NCBI GenBank assembly: GCA_038229055.1
Contig: JBBROU010000011.1
Span: forward strand, 1 to 61,026
DNA: 61,026 bases
Origin: JANYJA01 sp038229055
GTDB taxonomy: Bacteria; Acidobacteriota; Terriglobia; Bryobacterales; Bryobacteraceae
Reading direction: 5' to 3'
The position numbers were made by a program, and so were the translations under genes. Below the pieces are notes generated by a model. That model did not search any database. It was not told the DNA's origin and saw only the letters and a list, made by a program, of their open reading frames with translations. Position 1 is the first letter of the stretch. Every line of letters starts with the position of its first letter. This document shows, one piece after another, positions 1 to 8,768 of this stretch.

Positions 1-188
1 CCACAAAATCAGCGAACCACTTACTACGGCGCCGCCAGTGCGCGTCACCGCATGTCCAAGATCAGTGTCGAGCTATGTCCAGCGTTTTCAGCGTCGGCGG
101 TACGGTCAAAGGGCTAATTGGGACGCGAGTGGTGGCAAACATGAAATGGCGCATGCCCTTCCAGTTTACGACTGCGCCGCAATGCCGC

Positions 189-675
189 TTATCTGATGGT
201 GACAAGCACGACTGTGGAGTGCCGGTAAGAGCGGCTTGTGGCCTGTACGCTGACGAAGTAGGTTCCGGGAATCCCGGCGCACTGGTTCTGATAGTTCTGA
301 TGCGGATTGTAGCCATCCGCGGCGGCATCGATAATGCCGGTGTAGCGTGACACGGCTTACCGGCCCGGGATGCGCTTTGATGAAATTCGTCGCGGCGGTC
401 AACTGTGGCGTCTGGCCGTAGCCGTCCCGCACCTGGTTCCATGGCGTGCGGAGCACGTTAATGAACGTCGTGCTGGTTTCTCCCGAGCAGCCGTAGTTCA
501 CATAATTCGGCACGCCGTTAGCCTGCGGATATGAATAGAACTGATCCGCGAAGCCGTGCGTGGTATCGCCGTTCGGCTGGTAGCCGCGCGCCAACGAATC
601 GCCAAGCGATAAGTAATACTGCTTTGGCCCGGCCTTCGATTGCGCGCTGAGAGTATTAATTGCAACTAAGAATAA
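189..675 (-). pseudogene. Decayed SGNH/GDSL hydrolase remnant
   Basis: Read on the minus strand, the frame from about 675 gives a hydrophobic FLVAINTLSAQ stretch, then YYLSLGDSLARGY, which is block I of SGNH/GDSL esterases with the nucleophilic Ser in GDSL, followed by a block-II-like GCSGET. Near 335-345 the frame shifts: the continuation VSRYTGIIDAAADGYNP and the C-terminal piece FVSVQATSRSYRHST to a TAA at 189 lie in the next frame. No ATG starts the upstream frame, and the GxND and DxxH blocks are absent. I read this as a gene with a lost start, an internal deletion and a frameshift. The C-terminal part could come from a different gene brought in by the deletion. The first 188 bases of the window hold nothing I recognise. 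Confidence 0.6.
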
Positions 676-723
676 CGGGTCCCGGCAAAAGCAATCAAAC
701 CTCGCGGTCTGCGTGGATTGTTG

Positions 724-1944
724 TTATTTGATCCAGACTTTGGCAACAACCGACATTCCCGGACGTAGTTGGCGATCGGCATCCTGGCCCTGTTTGAAGC
801 GCAAGCGCACCGGCAGGCGCTGCACCACCTTCACGTAGTTACCGCTGGAGTTTTCGGCGGGAAGCACGCTGAAGCGGCCTGCCGTTGCGGGAGGCATGCT
901 ATCCACATAACCTTCAAAGTCACGATCGAAGGCATCCACATGGATTTTTGCGCTCTGGCCCACGCGCATGCGGCGGAGTTGGTTCTCCTTGAAGTCCGCC
1001 GTCACCCAGATATCTTCGAGCGGGACGATGGAGGCCAGTTGCTGGCCGGGTTGGATGCGCTGGCCGACTTCGACCGACTTGCGCCCGATCACTCCCGCAA
1101 TCGGGGCGAAGATTTTCGTATAGCTCAGGTTTAGGCGCGCTTCTTCAACTGCTGCCTTGCCGCCCAGGGCGCTGGCGCGGCGCAGGTCGACCGTCGCTCG
1201 CTGCGCAGCCAACTGCTGCGGCGCGTTCTGGGTCGCCTGATTTAAGCTGCTCCGGGCCTGCGATACAGCGGCCTCACGTTGTTCGATCACCTTCTGCGCG
1301 GCCGAGGCCGAGGATCGCGCCGTCTGCAGCACGGCGGCAGCGGCCTTGGCGGCGGCAACCCTCTGATCGTATTCTTCGCGAGAAACTTCATCTTTGCCGA
1401 CCAATGTCGCAAAACGCTGCGCATCGGCTTGGGCGCGCGCGTTGTTGGCTTCGGCTTCGGCAATCCGGGAAAGCTGCGCCTGATAGTCTTGCTGGGCCGC
1501 CGCAAATCCGGCTTCGGCGCTCGCGATACCGGCGCGCGATGTTGAAATTTCCGTGCCGCTGGTAGTGGCCGTAATCGACAAGGAAGGCATATCGGCGCGA
1601 ATCTGCGCTTGCTCCTGCAGCAGATTGGCTTGCGCGCGCTCCAGGGCGATTTGGTAATCCGCGGTGTCCAATTCGACCAGCAGATCGCCTTGCTTCACCG
1701 TTTGATTTTCGGTGAAGTGCACAGCGGTCACGGTGCCGGAGACGCGGGTGCTGATCGAATTCACATGGCCGTCAACTTGGGCGTCGTCGGTAGTCTCATA
1801 GGTCTGCGAGTACCGCCACCACAGGAAACCTCCGATCGCCAGAGCCGCAACCATCAACAGGACGGCAGCGGCCTTGATCGGGTGCTCGCGAAGGAAGCCT
1901 CGGACCGGCGGCGCGGCTTGGACGGTTTCTTCAGTGGCGTTCAT
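724..1944 (-). CDS. HlyD/EmrA-type membrane fusion protein of an efflux system
   Basis: Periplasmic adaptor of a tripartite efflux pump, linking the inner-membrane MFS transporter to the TolC-type channel encoded just upstream. The 406-residue protein has a short cytoplasmic N-terminus, one membrane segment (about residues 25-46), the typical YETTDDAQVDGHV entry to the lipoyl/barrel-sandwich region, a long Ala/Gln-rich coiled-coil hairpin (about 95-265), and the returning half of the lipoyl domain (FAPIAGVIGRKSVEVGQ) with a beta-barrel. Its ATG overlaps the TGA of the TolC gene (ATGA at 1941-1944), so translation is probably coupled. It is the last gene of the tetR-MFS-tolC-hlyD operon. The substrate cannot be read from the sequence; lipophilic drugs are typical for EmrAB-like pumps. 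Confidence 0.93.
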   Translation of the reverse strand: MNATEETVQAAPPVRGFLREHPIKAAAVLLMVAALAIGGFLWWRYSQTYETTDDAQVDGHVNSISTRVSGTVTAVHFTENQTVKQGDLLVELDTADYQIALERAQANLLQEQAQIRADMPSLSITATTSGTEISTSRAGIASAEAGFAAAQQDYQAQLSRIAEAEANNARAQADAQRFATLVGKDEVSREEYDQRVAAAKAAAAVLQTARSSASAAQKVIEQREAAVSQARSSLNQATQNAPQQLAAQRATVDLRRASALGGKAAVEEARLNLSYTKIFAPIAGVIGRKSVEVGQRIQPGQQLASIVPLEDIWVTADFKENQLRRMRVGQSAKIHVDAFDRDFEGYVDSMPPATAGRFSVLPAENSSGNYVKVVQRLPVRLRFKQGQDADRQLRPGMSVVAKVWIK

Positions 1945-3407
1945 TGTTTAACCCTTCTTAAATATTCTTTAATGGACTGTTCGGCGTCGCCGCGCGAACG
2001 GGCGAGCATCACTTTGGCCGCGTTGAAGGCATACAACGCGCCAATCTGGTTTTCATTGGCGAGCGCGAGCGATTGCTGCGCCAGCACGACTTCCAGGTTG
2101 TTAGTAACGCCCGCGGCAAAACGGTCCCGCGCCTGCTGAAGCTGCTGCTGCGCCAAGTCGATGTTGCTGGCGGCAACTTCCACTTGACGCGACGCGGAAC
2201 GGAGATCGGTGAAGGCGATGCGGACTTCATTGTCGATTCTGCCGCGAATATCGGCGAACTCAGCGCGGCGCCGGCGCAGGACCGCGTCGGCTTCCTCAAT
2301 GTCGGCTTGCACGCGGCCGCCTTGGAAGATCGGAATATCGACTCCCGCGGACACCGCGAAGGTGCCATGCGTATGGTTAAGCGTCTGGCCGATAACGCCG
2401 TAATTGGCATCAACCGTGGCCGATGGATAGCGCCCGGCGCGCGCCGCCGACTTCGAAAGTTCCGCCGCGCGGACCAAGGCTTCGGCTTCCTTGTAATCCA
2501 GGCGCTGAACGTACGCTTTCTGGAGGACCGATTCCATCGTGAGGTCGGCAGTCAGCGGCGTGTAAGGTGCCGTGTCGACGATTCGCAACTGCTGGCCCAG
2601 AGGCAGCCCGATGGCGCGCGCCAGGCTGAGTTTCTGCTTTTCGAATTCGCCTTCATAGTAAATGACCCGCTGCTGCTCGGTCTGCCATTCCACTTGCGCG
2701 CGAAGCACGTCGATCCCTGGCACCGTACCCGCGTTCTTGCGATCGACCACCTGACGGTAGACGGTTTCCGCCGTAGCCACTTGAGTACGCTGGGTTTCGA
2801 GCCGCGCGGACCCGGTAATAGCTTGCAGATAGAGGCCCGTGACTATGAGACTGACCTGTTCGCGCACGTCGCGGCCCGCGAATTCGGCAGCACTGAGTTC
2901 CTCTTTGGATGCCCGGTAGTTGCGCAGATTGCGAAAGTTGAATAACGATTGCGACAGATACCCTCGGGCATCGTAGACCCAGAAGGGACCGACGACCTTG
3001 GGCACGCCCGGAAAGCCCGAGAATCCAAACGCGGCGAGATTGACCTGCTGCTCGATAACCGACGGACGCACGTTAATCGTGGGCAGCAGCCGGCTCAAGG
3101 CGCGCAGGCGCTCGGCGCGGCTGGTGCGAACATTCTCATCGCCTTCGGAGAGCGCCAGATTGTATTTCAAGCCGCGCGCAAGGGCGTCGTCCAGAGTGAG
3201 ATCGAGCAGATCGCCCGTTGCGGTCCCGGTCGGAATACTGCCGAGCAGCCGGTTCGGGGGAGCGCCGATCGCAACGGAATTTTGGCGCTGTGTGGCCTCC
3301 CGAATAGCTGGAGCTCCGGCCGAAGCCGTGGTCGGGGGACCCTGAGCGCGCACCGCGCCCGCGGCCATAACGGTTAGAGCAAAGACGAAAGTGTTTAAAG
3401 TACGCAT
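1941..3407 (-). CDS. TolC-family outer-membrane efflux channel
   Basis: Outer-membrane channel of the efflux system. The 488 residues start with a signal peptide (about 1-22, ending near VRAQG), then a low-complexity Ala/Thr/Pro linker, then two related outer-membrane efflux protein (OEP) repeats rich in long amphipathic helices. Typical OEP patterns are visible: LTLDDALARGLKYN at the start of the first repeat and ANYGVIGQTLNHTHG before the strand IPIFQGGRVQADIEEAD in the second. It lies 28 bp downstream of the MFS gene and overlaps the adaptor gene by four bases, so all three pump parts are co-transcribed with the regulator. Length and architecture are normal for the family. Confidence 0.93.
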   Translation of the reverse strand: MRTLNTFVFALTVMAAGAVRAQGPPTTASAGAPAIREATQRQNSVAIGAPPNRLLGSIPTGTATGDLLDLTLDDALARGLKYNLALSEGDENVRTSRAERLRALSRLLPTINVRPSVIEQQVNLAAFGFSGFPGVPKVVGPFWVYDARGYLSQSLFNFRNLRNYRASKEELSAAEFAGRDVREQVSLIVTGLYLQAITGSARLETQRTQVATAETVYRQVVDRKNAGTVPGIDVLRAQVEWQTEQQRVIYYEGEFEKQKLSLARAIGLPLGQQLRIVDTAPYTPLTADLTMESVLQKAYVQRLDYKEAEALVRAAELSKSAARAGRYPSATVDANYGVIGQTLNHTHGTFAVSAGVDIPIFQGGRVQADIEEADAVLRRRRAEFADIRGRIDNEVRIAFTDLRSASRQVEVAASNIDLAQQQLQQARDRFAAGVTNNLEVVLAQQSLALANENQIGALYAFNAAKVMLARSRGDAEQSIKEYLRRVKQ

Positions 3408-3435
3408 ATTTTTTCGTTCATCGCCTGCAGGTGAA

Positions 3436-4992
3436 TTAGTGGCCTATTTCAGCTTTGGCGCCCTTGGCAGGCCGTTTCATGATCAGAATCAAAGGAATCA
3501 TCGCCAGGAAAATTATGGCGAGCAGCAGGAACAATTGGATAAAGGCCGACATGGATGCCTGGCGCTGAACCATCCCGAAGACGGAGGCAATGGCCGATCG
3601 GTTCGCAGCCTCGGGTCCGCCGGCGCTCGCCGAGGAGCGCAGCCCTTGCAGAAGATTCGCCGCGGCCGGATCGTAAGGCGTGACGTGTGAACCCAACTGG
3701 TTAACGTACTTTTGCGCGAAGCGGGCATCGAGCGTCGTCACCATCGCAATCCCGATGCTGCCGCCGATATTGCGCATCAAGTTGAACAGGCTGGTGGCGT
3801 TGCCCATGGCCTGCTGCGAAACCTGGCTCATGGTGATCGTGGTAAGCGGGACGAAAAGCATGGCCAGCGCGAAGCCCTGGATAAACTGCGGAAAGAAAAG
3901 ATCCCAATAACCGGTATCGAGGCTGAGCCGCGAGAATTTAAAAAGCGTGAAAGCGCCGAGCGCCAGTCCGGCTGCCAGCACCTTGCGCGCGTCGAACTTC
4001 GAGAGAAGACTTCCGATCAGCGGCATGCCGATCATAGACCCCATGCCCCGCGGGGCCAGTGCGATTCCAGCTTGCAGCGATGGATAGCCGAGCACGGTTT
4101 GCAGCCATAACGGCAACAGCACCAGACTCCCATAAAGCACAAAACCGACGATGGTCATCAGGAATACGCCGGCGCTGAAAGTTCTGTCTTTGAATGCGCG
4201 CAGGTTCACCACGGGCTTGCGTGTCAGGAATTCACGGGCGAGGAAACCGATCAGCGCGATCACCGTGACCGCGGCAAACGCGCGGATGAACGAAGACTGC
4301 ATCCAATCCTCTTGCTGGCCTTTGTCGAGGACGACTTGCAAGCCTCCCACCCACAAGGCGAGCATGCCGATGCCCCAGTAATCGACCCCGCCCTTTTCCC
4401 GCTTGAGATAGGGCGGATCGAAGATGAACAGCTTGGTCATGATCAGACAAGCGATGCCGACCGGAATATTGATGTAGAAGACCCATCGCCAACTGTAATT
4501 GTCGGTGAGCCAGCCGCCCAGGACGGGTCCCATGACCGGCGCCACAACGATGCCGAGCCCCCAAAACCCCATCGCTTTGCCGCGCTGATCCGGCGGGAAG
4601 GCCTCCAGCAGAACCGCTTGCGAAAGCGGCTGAAGGCATCCGCCCGAAGCGCCTTGGAGCACGCGGAAGATAACCAGCAGAGGAAGATTCGGCGCCAGGC
4701 CGCAGAGAAAAGAGGATGCGGTGAAGCCGACTACCGAGGTCATCAGCAGATTCTTCCGCCCGAACCGCGCCGAGAGCCAGCCGGTGATCGGAAGAATGAT
4801 CGCGTTGGCGACCAGGTAAGAGGTGAGCACCCACGTGGCTTCTTCGACCGAAGCCGACATGCTGCCGGCAATGTGGGGCAGGGAAACGTTGACTACCGTG
4901 GTGTCGAGCACTTCCATGAAAGTGCCGAACATAACCGAGATCGCAATGATCCAGGGGTTCACCTGCGGGATTGTTCTGTTCTCGGCAGACAC
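3436..4992 (-). CDS. DHA2-family (EmrB/QacA-type) MFS drug transporter
   Basis: Inner-membrane proton-driven exporter of 518 residues with about 14 predicted membrane segments, as in the DHA2 family. It carries the N-terminal D1-type motif MEVLDTTVVNVSLPHIAGS, motif A (GWLSARFGRKN) and motif C (APVMGPVLGGWL) followed by WRWVFYINIPVG, all diagnostic for EmrB/QacA proteins. The start is a GTG at 4992-4990, whose first base is the last base of the tetR stop TAG (TAGTG), indicating translational coupling to the regulator. Together with the adaptor and channel downstream it forms a complete EmrAB-TolC-like pump. Substrate unknown. Confidence 0.95.
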   Translation of the reverse strand: MSAENRTIPQVNPWIIAISVMFGTFMEVLDTTVVNVSLPHIAGSMSASVEEATWVLTSYLVANAIILPITGWLSARFGRKNLLMTSVVGFTASSFLCGLAPNLPLLVIFRVLQGASGGCLQPLSQAVLLEAFPPDQRGKAMGFWGLGIVVAPVMGPVLGGWLTDNYSWRWVFYINIPVGIACLIMTKLFIFDPPYLKREKGGVDYWGIGMLALWVGGLQVVLDKGQQEDWMQSSFIRAFAAVTVIALIGFLAREFLTRKPVVNLRAFKDRTFSAGVFLMTIVGFVLYGSLVLLPLWLQTVLGYPSLQAGIALAPRGMGSMIGMPLIGSLLSKFDARKVLAAGLALGAFTLFKFSRLSLDTGYWDLFFPQFIQGFALAMLFVPLTTITMSQVSQQAMGNATSLFNLMRNIGGSIGIAMVTTLDARFAQKYVNQLGSHVTPYDPAAANLLQGLRSSASAGGPEAANRSAIASVFGMVQRQASMSAFIQLFLLLAIIFLAMIPLILIMKRPAKGAKAEIGH

Positions 4993-5627
4993 TAGGCGGG
5001 CACGCCTCCCAATCCATTCCAGAGCAGATCCAGGACCAGGTGAATGTCTTCGTCCGCACCGGCTTCAGACCAGCCGAGAAGGCGCTTTTCAAGCAGGCCG
5101 CGGGCGGCGTCGGTAATGAACAATGCGGCGCCGCGCGCCGGCACGGGGCGAATTTCCCCGGTGGCGATACCTTTACTAATGACCTCTGTAAGCAGGTCCG
5201 CTTGGCGAACTCGCATTTTACGGAATTGTTTTTGCATGGCGTCCGGTTGAGTCACTGCCTTGCCGAATTCGCTTACATAGATGCGGCAGAAGTCGCGATG
5301 ACTCTCGACATAATCGACACGGACGCGGATATACAGCTCAATCTTTTCCCGGCAGGACGAAATCGCCTCGAAACGGCGCACCGTGTCGGCATGAAGCTTG
5401 TTGAACTCGTGCATGATGGCCGAAAGATAGATCTCGGCTTTGGAGGCGAAATAGAGGTAAATGGTGCCTTTTCCGATTCCCGCCTCGGCGGCGATGGCAT
5501 CCACCGAAGTGCCTTCGTAGCCGGAGCGCGCGAAAGCTTTCGCGGCCGCTTCAAAAATCATTTTGCGGCGAAATTCAACCACCACGTCCTTCTTTGTTCT
5601 TGGCGTGGGTTTGGACCGGGGGCGCAT
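4992..5627 (-). CDS. TetR/AcrR-family repressor of the efflux operon
   Basis: Transcriptional repressor of 211 residues, first gene of the efflux operon. The N-terminal TetR helix-turn-helix is clear: IFEAAAKAFARSGYEGTSV, then AIAAEAGIGKGTIYLYF with the recognition helix GKGTIYLYF at about residues 50-58. The C-terminal part is an all-helical ligand-binding region ending in a predicted amphipathic helix. It is preceded by a Lys/Arg/Pro-rich tail (MRPRSKPTPRTKK). A perfect 12-bp palindrome lies 24 bases upstream of the start and overlaps a plausible -10 box, so autorepression with relief by pump substrates is the likely control. The stop codon shares a base with the start of the pump gene. Confidence 0.93.
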   Translation of the reverse strand: MRPRSKPTPRTKKDVVVEFRRKMIFEAAAKAFARSGYEGTSVDAIAAEAGIGKGTIYLYFASKAEIYLSAIMHEFNKLHADTVRRFEAISSCREKIELYIRVRVDYVESHRDFCRIYVSEFGKAVTQPDAMQKQFRKMRVRQADLLTEVISKGIATGEIRPVPARGAALFITDAARGLLEKRLLGWSEAGADEDIHLVLDLLWNGLGGVPA

Positions 5628-5650
5628 CTGACTCTTCAGTCAGTTTAGCG

Positions 5651-5662
5651 GACCGGCCGGTC
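5651..5662. promoter_or_regulatory. Candidate TetR operator palindrome
   Basis: The 12 bases GACCGGCCGGTC are a perfect palindrome 24 bases upstream of the tetR start codon. It is of the size and GC-rich two-half-site form often seen for TetR-family operators. It overlaps the -10 element proposed for the efflux operon, the usual arrangement for autorepression. Binding is inferred from position and symmetry only. Confidence 0.55.
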
Positions 5663-5688
5663 ATATCGATGTGCGTTTTGGCACGCAA
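5660..5688 (-). promoter_or_regulatory. Candidate sigma70-type promoter of the efflux operon
   Basis: Read on the minus strand, TTGCGT (5688-5683) and TATGAC (5665-5660) are separated by 17 bases, a good spacing for a housekeeping sigma factor. The -10 box runs into the palindrome at 5651-5662. The transcript would start about 20-25 bases before the tetR start codon. The match is to a general consensus, so confidence is modest. Confidence 0.4.
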
Positions 5689-5831
5689 AAAAAGAAAATG
5701 CCCTAAAGTTATTCCGGGATCCTACCGATCAATACCCAATGCGACGTGGGCTGCTCAACCAACTCATTTTGAATGTGGTTTTTTTCGCGCTGCCGAATAT
5801 GCCCTTGGCGGCGCCGGAGCCGCAACGCAAT

Positions 5832-7145
5832 CTACTTGCCGGTCAGGACCGGCAGATTCATCGGGCCGGGCCGGGGCTGCTCGCGCAATCCCGCGCCGTC
5901 CAGCGACCCAATTCGGACTGAGCGCATCTGGTTGGGCCCGGGCCAGCCCTCAATGTGCACAGGTAAATAATTGTCCGACAACGCCGCACCTGGCTGCTCC
6001 AGCGTCACTACGCTCAAGGTCCGGTTCAGCATGCTGACTCGAAACTCGCGATTCTTAGCTTCGGCAAGCTCGCGCAGTACGCGATTGCGCCCGCGGCGCG
6101 TCTGCATCGGTACAGCGCCAGGCATCGAGGCTGCCGGAGTGCCAGGCCGCTCCGAGTACGTGAATACGTGCAGATACGTAAAAGGCAGACTGGCGATGAA
6201 GGCGCGCGATTCTTCGAATTTGGCTTCAGTTTCGCCCGGGAACCCGGTCATCACATCGGCCCCAATGGCCGCATCGGGCATCGCGGCACGTGCCTTCAGA
6301 ATGCGGTCGGCATAGTGGCGCGGACGGTACTTGCGGTGCATACGGCGGAGCACCTCGTCCGACCCGGATTGCAAGGGAGCATGCACGTGACGCGCGATAC
6401 GCGGCGATTCCGCCATCAACCCGAGCAGATCGTCGCTGAAATCCATCGGCTCGACCGAGCTCAGACGAAGACGCTGAACTCCGGTTTCGGCCAGCAGTCG
6501 CCGCAGCAGGTCGGCCAAACGTAATGAACTGCCCGTCTCACGGCCCCAGCGCCCCAGATTGATGCCCGTCAGAACAATTTCAGGATATCGATCGCTCAGG
6601 CGTTGAACTTGTTCCACGATCTGGTCCGCCGGAGTGAACCGGTTACGCCCGCGGACCGAAGGAATGATGCAGAACGAGCAGCGATTGTGGCATCCGTCCT
6701 GGATTTTCAGATTTGGCCGCGCACGGTTCGGAAGCGGGCCCACGGCAGTCAGGTAATCGTTCGTGGTGAAGATATCGCCGACGTGCAAGTGCGAGTGATA
6801 GGGCGCTCCCGTGACGATTTCAGGAATCTGGCTTTTGTGAGAATTTCCGACCACCCATTCGACACCAGGAAGCTCGGCCAACTCGGCGGGCGCGCGCTGT
6901 GCGTAACATCCGGTGACCAGTATCCGGGCATTTGGATTATCGCGATGCAGACGGCGGACAGCTAGCCGCGCATCGGAATCGGCCGCGGAAGTCACCGTGC
7001 ACGTATTAAGAATTACAAGATCCGCGCTGGATGGCTCTGAAGCCGTGAGACCAATTCCCGAAAGAAGGGATTCTAATGCCGCGCCATCGGCCTGTGTAGC
7101 GCGGCATCCGAAGTTTTGAATATAAAACCGAGATGGTGCAATCAT
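5832..7145 (-). CDS. mtaB: tRNA (N6-threonylcarbamoyladenosine A37) methylthiotransferase MtaB
   Basis: Radical-SAM methylthiotransferase that adds a methylthio group to t6A37 of ANN-decoding tRNAs. The 437 residues show the N-terminal UPF0004 domain with its cluster-binding cysteines (FGCRATQAD near residue 14, LNTCTV near 48, VTGCYAQ near 78), the radical-SAM CxxxCxxC motif CHNRCSFC near 152-159 with IQDG just before it, and the usual PLQSGSDEVLRRM and GFPGETEAKF blocks. The motif GCRATQ and the short C-terminus fit the MtaB/YqeV branch better than MiaB or RimO. A 200-bp gap with no recognisable gene separates it from the efflux operon. Confidence 0.92.
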   Translation of the reverse strand: MIAPSRFYIQNFGCRATQADGAALESLLSGIGLTASEPSSADLVILNTCTVTSAADSDARLAVRRLHRDNPNARILVTGCYAQRAPAELAELPGVEWVVGNSHKSQIPEIVTGAPYHSHLHVGDIFTTNDYLTAVGPLPNRARPNLKIQDGCHNRCSFCIIPSVRGRNRFTPADQIVEQVQRLSDRYPEIVLTGINLGRWGRETGSSLRLADLLRRLLAETGVQRLRLSSVEPMDFSDDLLGLMAESPRIARHVHAPLQSGSDEVLRRMHRKYRPRHYADRILKARAAMPDAAIGADVMTGFPGETEAKFEESRAFIASLPFTYLHVFTYSERPGTPAASMPGAVPMQTRRGRNRVLRELAEAKNREFRVSMLNRTLSVVTLEQPGAALSDNYLPVHIEGWPGPNQMRSVRIGSLDGAGLREQPRPGPMNLPVLTGK

Positions 7146-7168
7146 TCGGCACCTCTCGGGATACCCGG

Positions 7169-7393
7169 CTACTCGCCCTCGCCGTGCTCAGTGACATCGA
7201 CGATGGTAAGCCGATCCAGGTAATCGAACGCCTGCGGTGAAAAGAACTCGAGGTCATCGTCCGGGGCGCCTGGACCGCGCGTTAGCTTCTCTTCTTTACG
7301 TTGTTCGCGCTTCGCGGCTTTATCTTTCTGACGATCTTGGCGAGCGAGTTCTTTTTGTCGCTTTTTAAACGTGGTACTTGATCGACCGGCCAT
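7169..7393 (-). CDS. Small highly basic protein of unknown function
   Basis: A 74-residue protein. The N-terminal half is a Lys/Arg/Gln-rich single helix (MAGRSSTTFKKRQKELARQ and onward), and the C-terminal half is acidic, ending DVTEHGEGE. I place the start at the ATG at 7393 because AGGGGG lies nine bases upstream; an in-frame start at 7432 has no such site. The charged pattern suggests an RNA- or ribosome-associated protein, and the next gene upstream encodes an RRM protein, but this is inference and no family function is known to me. It ends 23 bases before mtaB begins, so the two may be co-transcribed. Confidence 0.7.
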   Translation of the reverse strand: MAGRSSTTFKKRQKELARQDRQKDKAAKREQRKEEKLTRGPGAPDDDLEFFSPQAFDYLDRLTIVDVTEHGEGE

Positions 7394-7483
7394 GATATGC
7401 CCCCTGTTCAGTTCCGGGCGGCCTCGGGCCACCCGGTCGCTAATTTATAGACGCGCCGCCCCCGGCGCAAGGTTCTTAACTGT

Positions 7484-7876
7484 TTACCAGCGCGGCTCCC
7501 GGCGTTGCCTTCCAAAACCGCCGCCACCTTCACGGTTCCCGCCGCCGCCTTTATTCCCACCGCCGCCGCGTTCACCGCCATACCCGCCACCGCCACCGGC
7601 TCCACCCCCGAAACCTCTGCCGCCGCCTTCGGTTTTCGGGCGCGCTTCATTGATATTTAGCGCCCGGCCCCCAAGATTGGTGCCGTTCAGTGCCGTGATC
7701 GCCCGGTCGGCCTCGCCCTCATCCGCCATTTCCACAAACGCGAATCCGCGTGAGCGTCCCGTATCCCGATCGGTTTTTATGCTCACCCGGTCCACGGTGC
7801 CGTACGTTTCGAAAAGCGCCCTGATTGCATCCTCTGTAGCCCCGAAATCCAGATTCCCCACAAAAATGTTCTTCAC
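7484..7876 (-). CDS. RRM-type RNA-binding protein with glycine-rich tail
   Basis: Single-RRM RNA-binding protein of 130 residues. RNP2 is IFVGNL at residues 4-9 and RNP1 is RGFAFVEM at about 44-51, with the expected aromatic residues, so RNA binding by the beta-sheet face is likely. Residues from about 84 to the end form a Gly-rich, RGG-like tail (GGGRGFGGGAGGGGGYGG and similar), as in the cold-inducible Rbp proteins of cyanobacteria and other bacteria. ATG at 7876 is preceded by AAGGAGA. Such proteins are thought to act as RNA chaperones at low temperature. Whether this one is cold-regulated cannot be seen. Confidence 0.93.
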   Translation of the reverse strand: MKNIFVGNLDFGATEDAIRALFETYGTVDRVSIKTDRDTGRSRGFAFVEMADEGEADRAITALNGTNLGGRALNINEARPKTEGGGRGFGGGAGGGGGYGGERGGGGNKGGGGNREGGGGFGRQRREPRW

Positions 7877-8039
7877 AAAATCTCCTTAAATCGATTTGAA
7901 AGCTGGCTGCACGGGGCAGAAGGGAGAGGGGCGACAGGGTCGCTCGAAACGTCAGCCGGGGTTAGCGGGACAATCAAATCCATGTTAACTATATCAGTCG
8001 CAAACGCATGGCCGCAAGCGATTCACGCGCCATCCGCCG

Positions 8040-8768
8040 CTAAATTATTGAAACAGCGGGAAGAATCTCACTGGCCGCGCGCTCGAACACAGTTGTGAGC
8101 ATCAGCTCTGTCAGGCGGCCGGTGGACGTGTTCTGCTGGCTTGGATGGTAGGACGCGATCAATATCGGATGTTCCGGACGCGTTCGGTAAGCGACATTGT
8201 GGCCAAACCGGAACGGTCCGCGCGAGCCGATCTCACCCCGCTCCCGCAGCACGGTCAGGTAGGCGTCAAAAGCGATCTTGCCAAGCGCAACTACAGCTTT
8301 TACACCGATCAGTAACTCCAGTTCGCGGTGCAGGAACGGGCGGCACTTCACCATTTCTTCGCGCGCGGGCCGGTTGTCCGGTGGCGCGCAGTGCGCCACC
8401 GCCGAGATCCAGGCGCCGCGCAGTTCCAGCCCGTCATTCCGGTCGCGACTGCACGGTTGCGAAGCGAAACCGGTCTGATGCAGGACCTTGTACAGGAGGT
8501 CGCCGGAACGGTCTCCCGTGAATACACGTCCAGTACGGTTAGCACCATGGGCCGCGGGAGCCAATCCCAATATCAGCAGTTCCGCCGCGGGATCTCCAAA
8601 CGACGGCACTGGTCGTCCCCAATATTCCCAGTCGAGAAATGCCCGCCGCTTAGCCGCCGCAATCTCAGTGCAGTGCCGCCGCAGGCGCGGGCATCGCTCA
8701 CAGGCAATGATCTCCGCTTGCAAGACTGCCAACCCGGATCGGATATTATGCAACGATGACTCAACCAT
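8040..8768 (-). CDS. Uracil-DNA glycosylase, family 5 (UDGb-like)
   Basis: DNA-repair enzyme removing uracil and possibly other deaminated bases from DNA. The 242 residues show the family-5 motif LGLAPAAHGANRTGRVFTGD (about 67-86), in which the usual catalytic Asp/Asn of other families is absent, as is typical for UDGb. They also show the C-terminal motif SYHPSQQNTSTGRL (about 206-219). Cysteines in ACERCPRL near the N-terminus and later (HCAPP, KCRPF) fit the 4Fe-4S cluster of this class. The ATG at 8768 overlaps the divergent SDR gene start by 13 bases. A TTG at 8753 would remove the overlap, so the true start is uncertain. Confidence 0.88.
   Translation of the reverse strand: MVESSLHNIRSGLAVLQAEIIACERCPRLRRHCTEIAAAKRRAFLDWEYWGRPVPSFGDPAAELLILGLAPAAHGANRTGRVFTGDRSGDLLYKVLHQTGFASQPCSRDRNDGLELRGAWISAVAHCAPPDNRPAREEMVKCRPFLHRELELLIGVKAVVALGKIAFDAYLTVLRERGEIGSRGPFRFGHNVAYRTRPEHPILIASYHPSQQNTSTGRLTELMLTTVFERAASEILPAVSII

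Noticed and set aside
2073..2945. 290-residue plus-strand frame opposite tolC
   Set aside because: It has no recognisable domain and lies fully within the TolC gene, which has all family features.
4232..5092. 286-residue minus-strand frame overlapping the MFS and TetR genes
   Set aside because: It is a shadow of the MFS transporter gene in another frame; its product is Arg/Pro/His-rich without domains, while the MFS frame has clear family motifs.
7371..7889. Plus-strand Pro-rich frame opposite the RRM gene
   Set aside because: The poly-Pro runs are the complement of glycine codons of the RRM protein tail.
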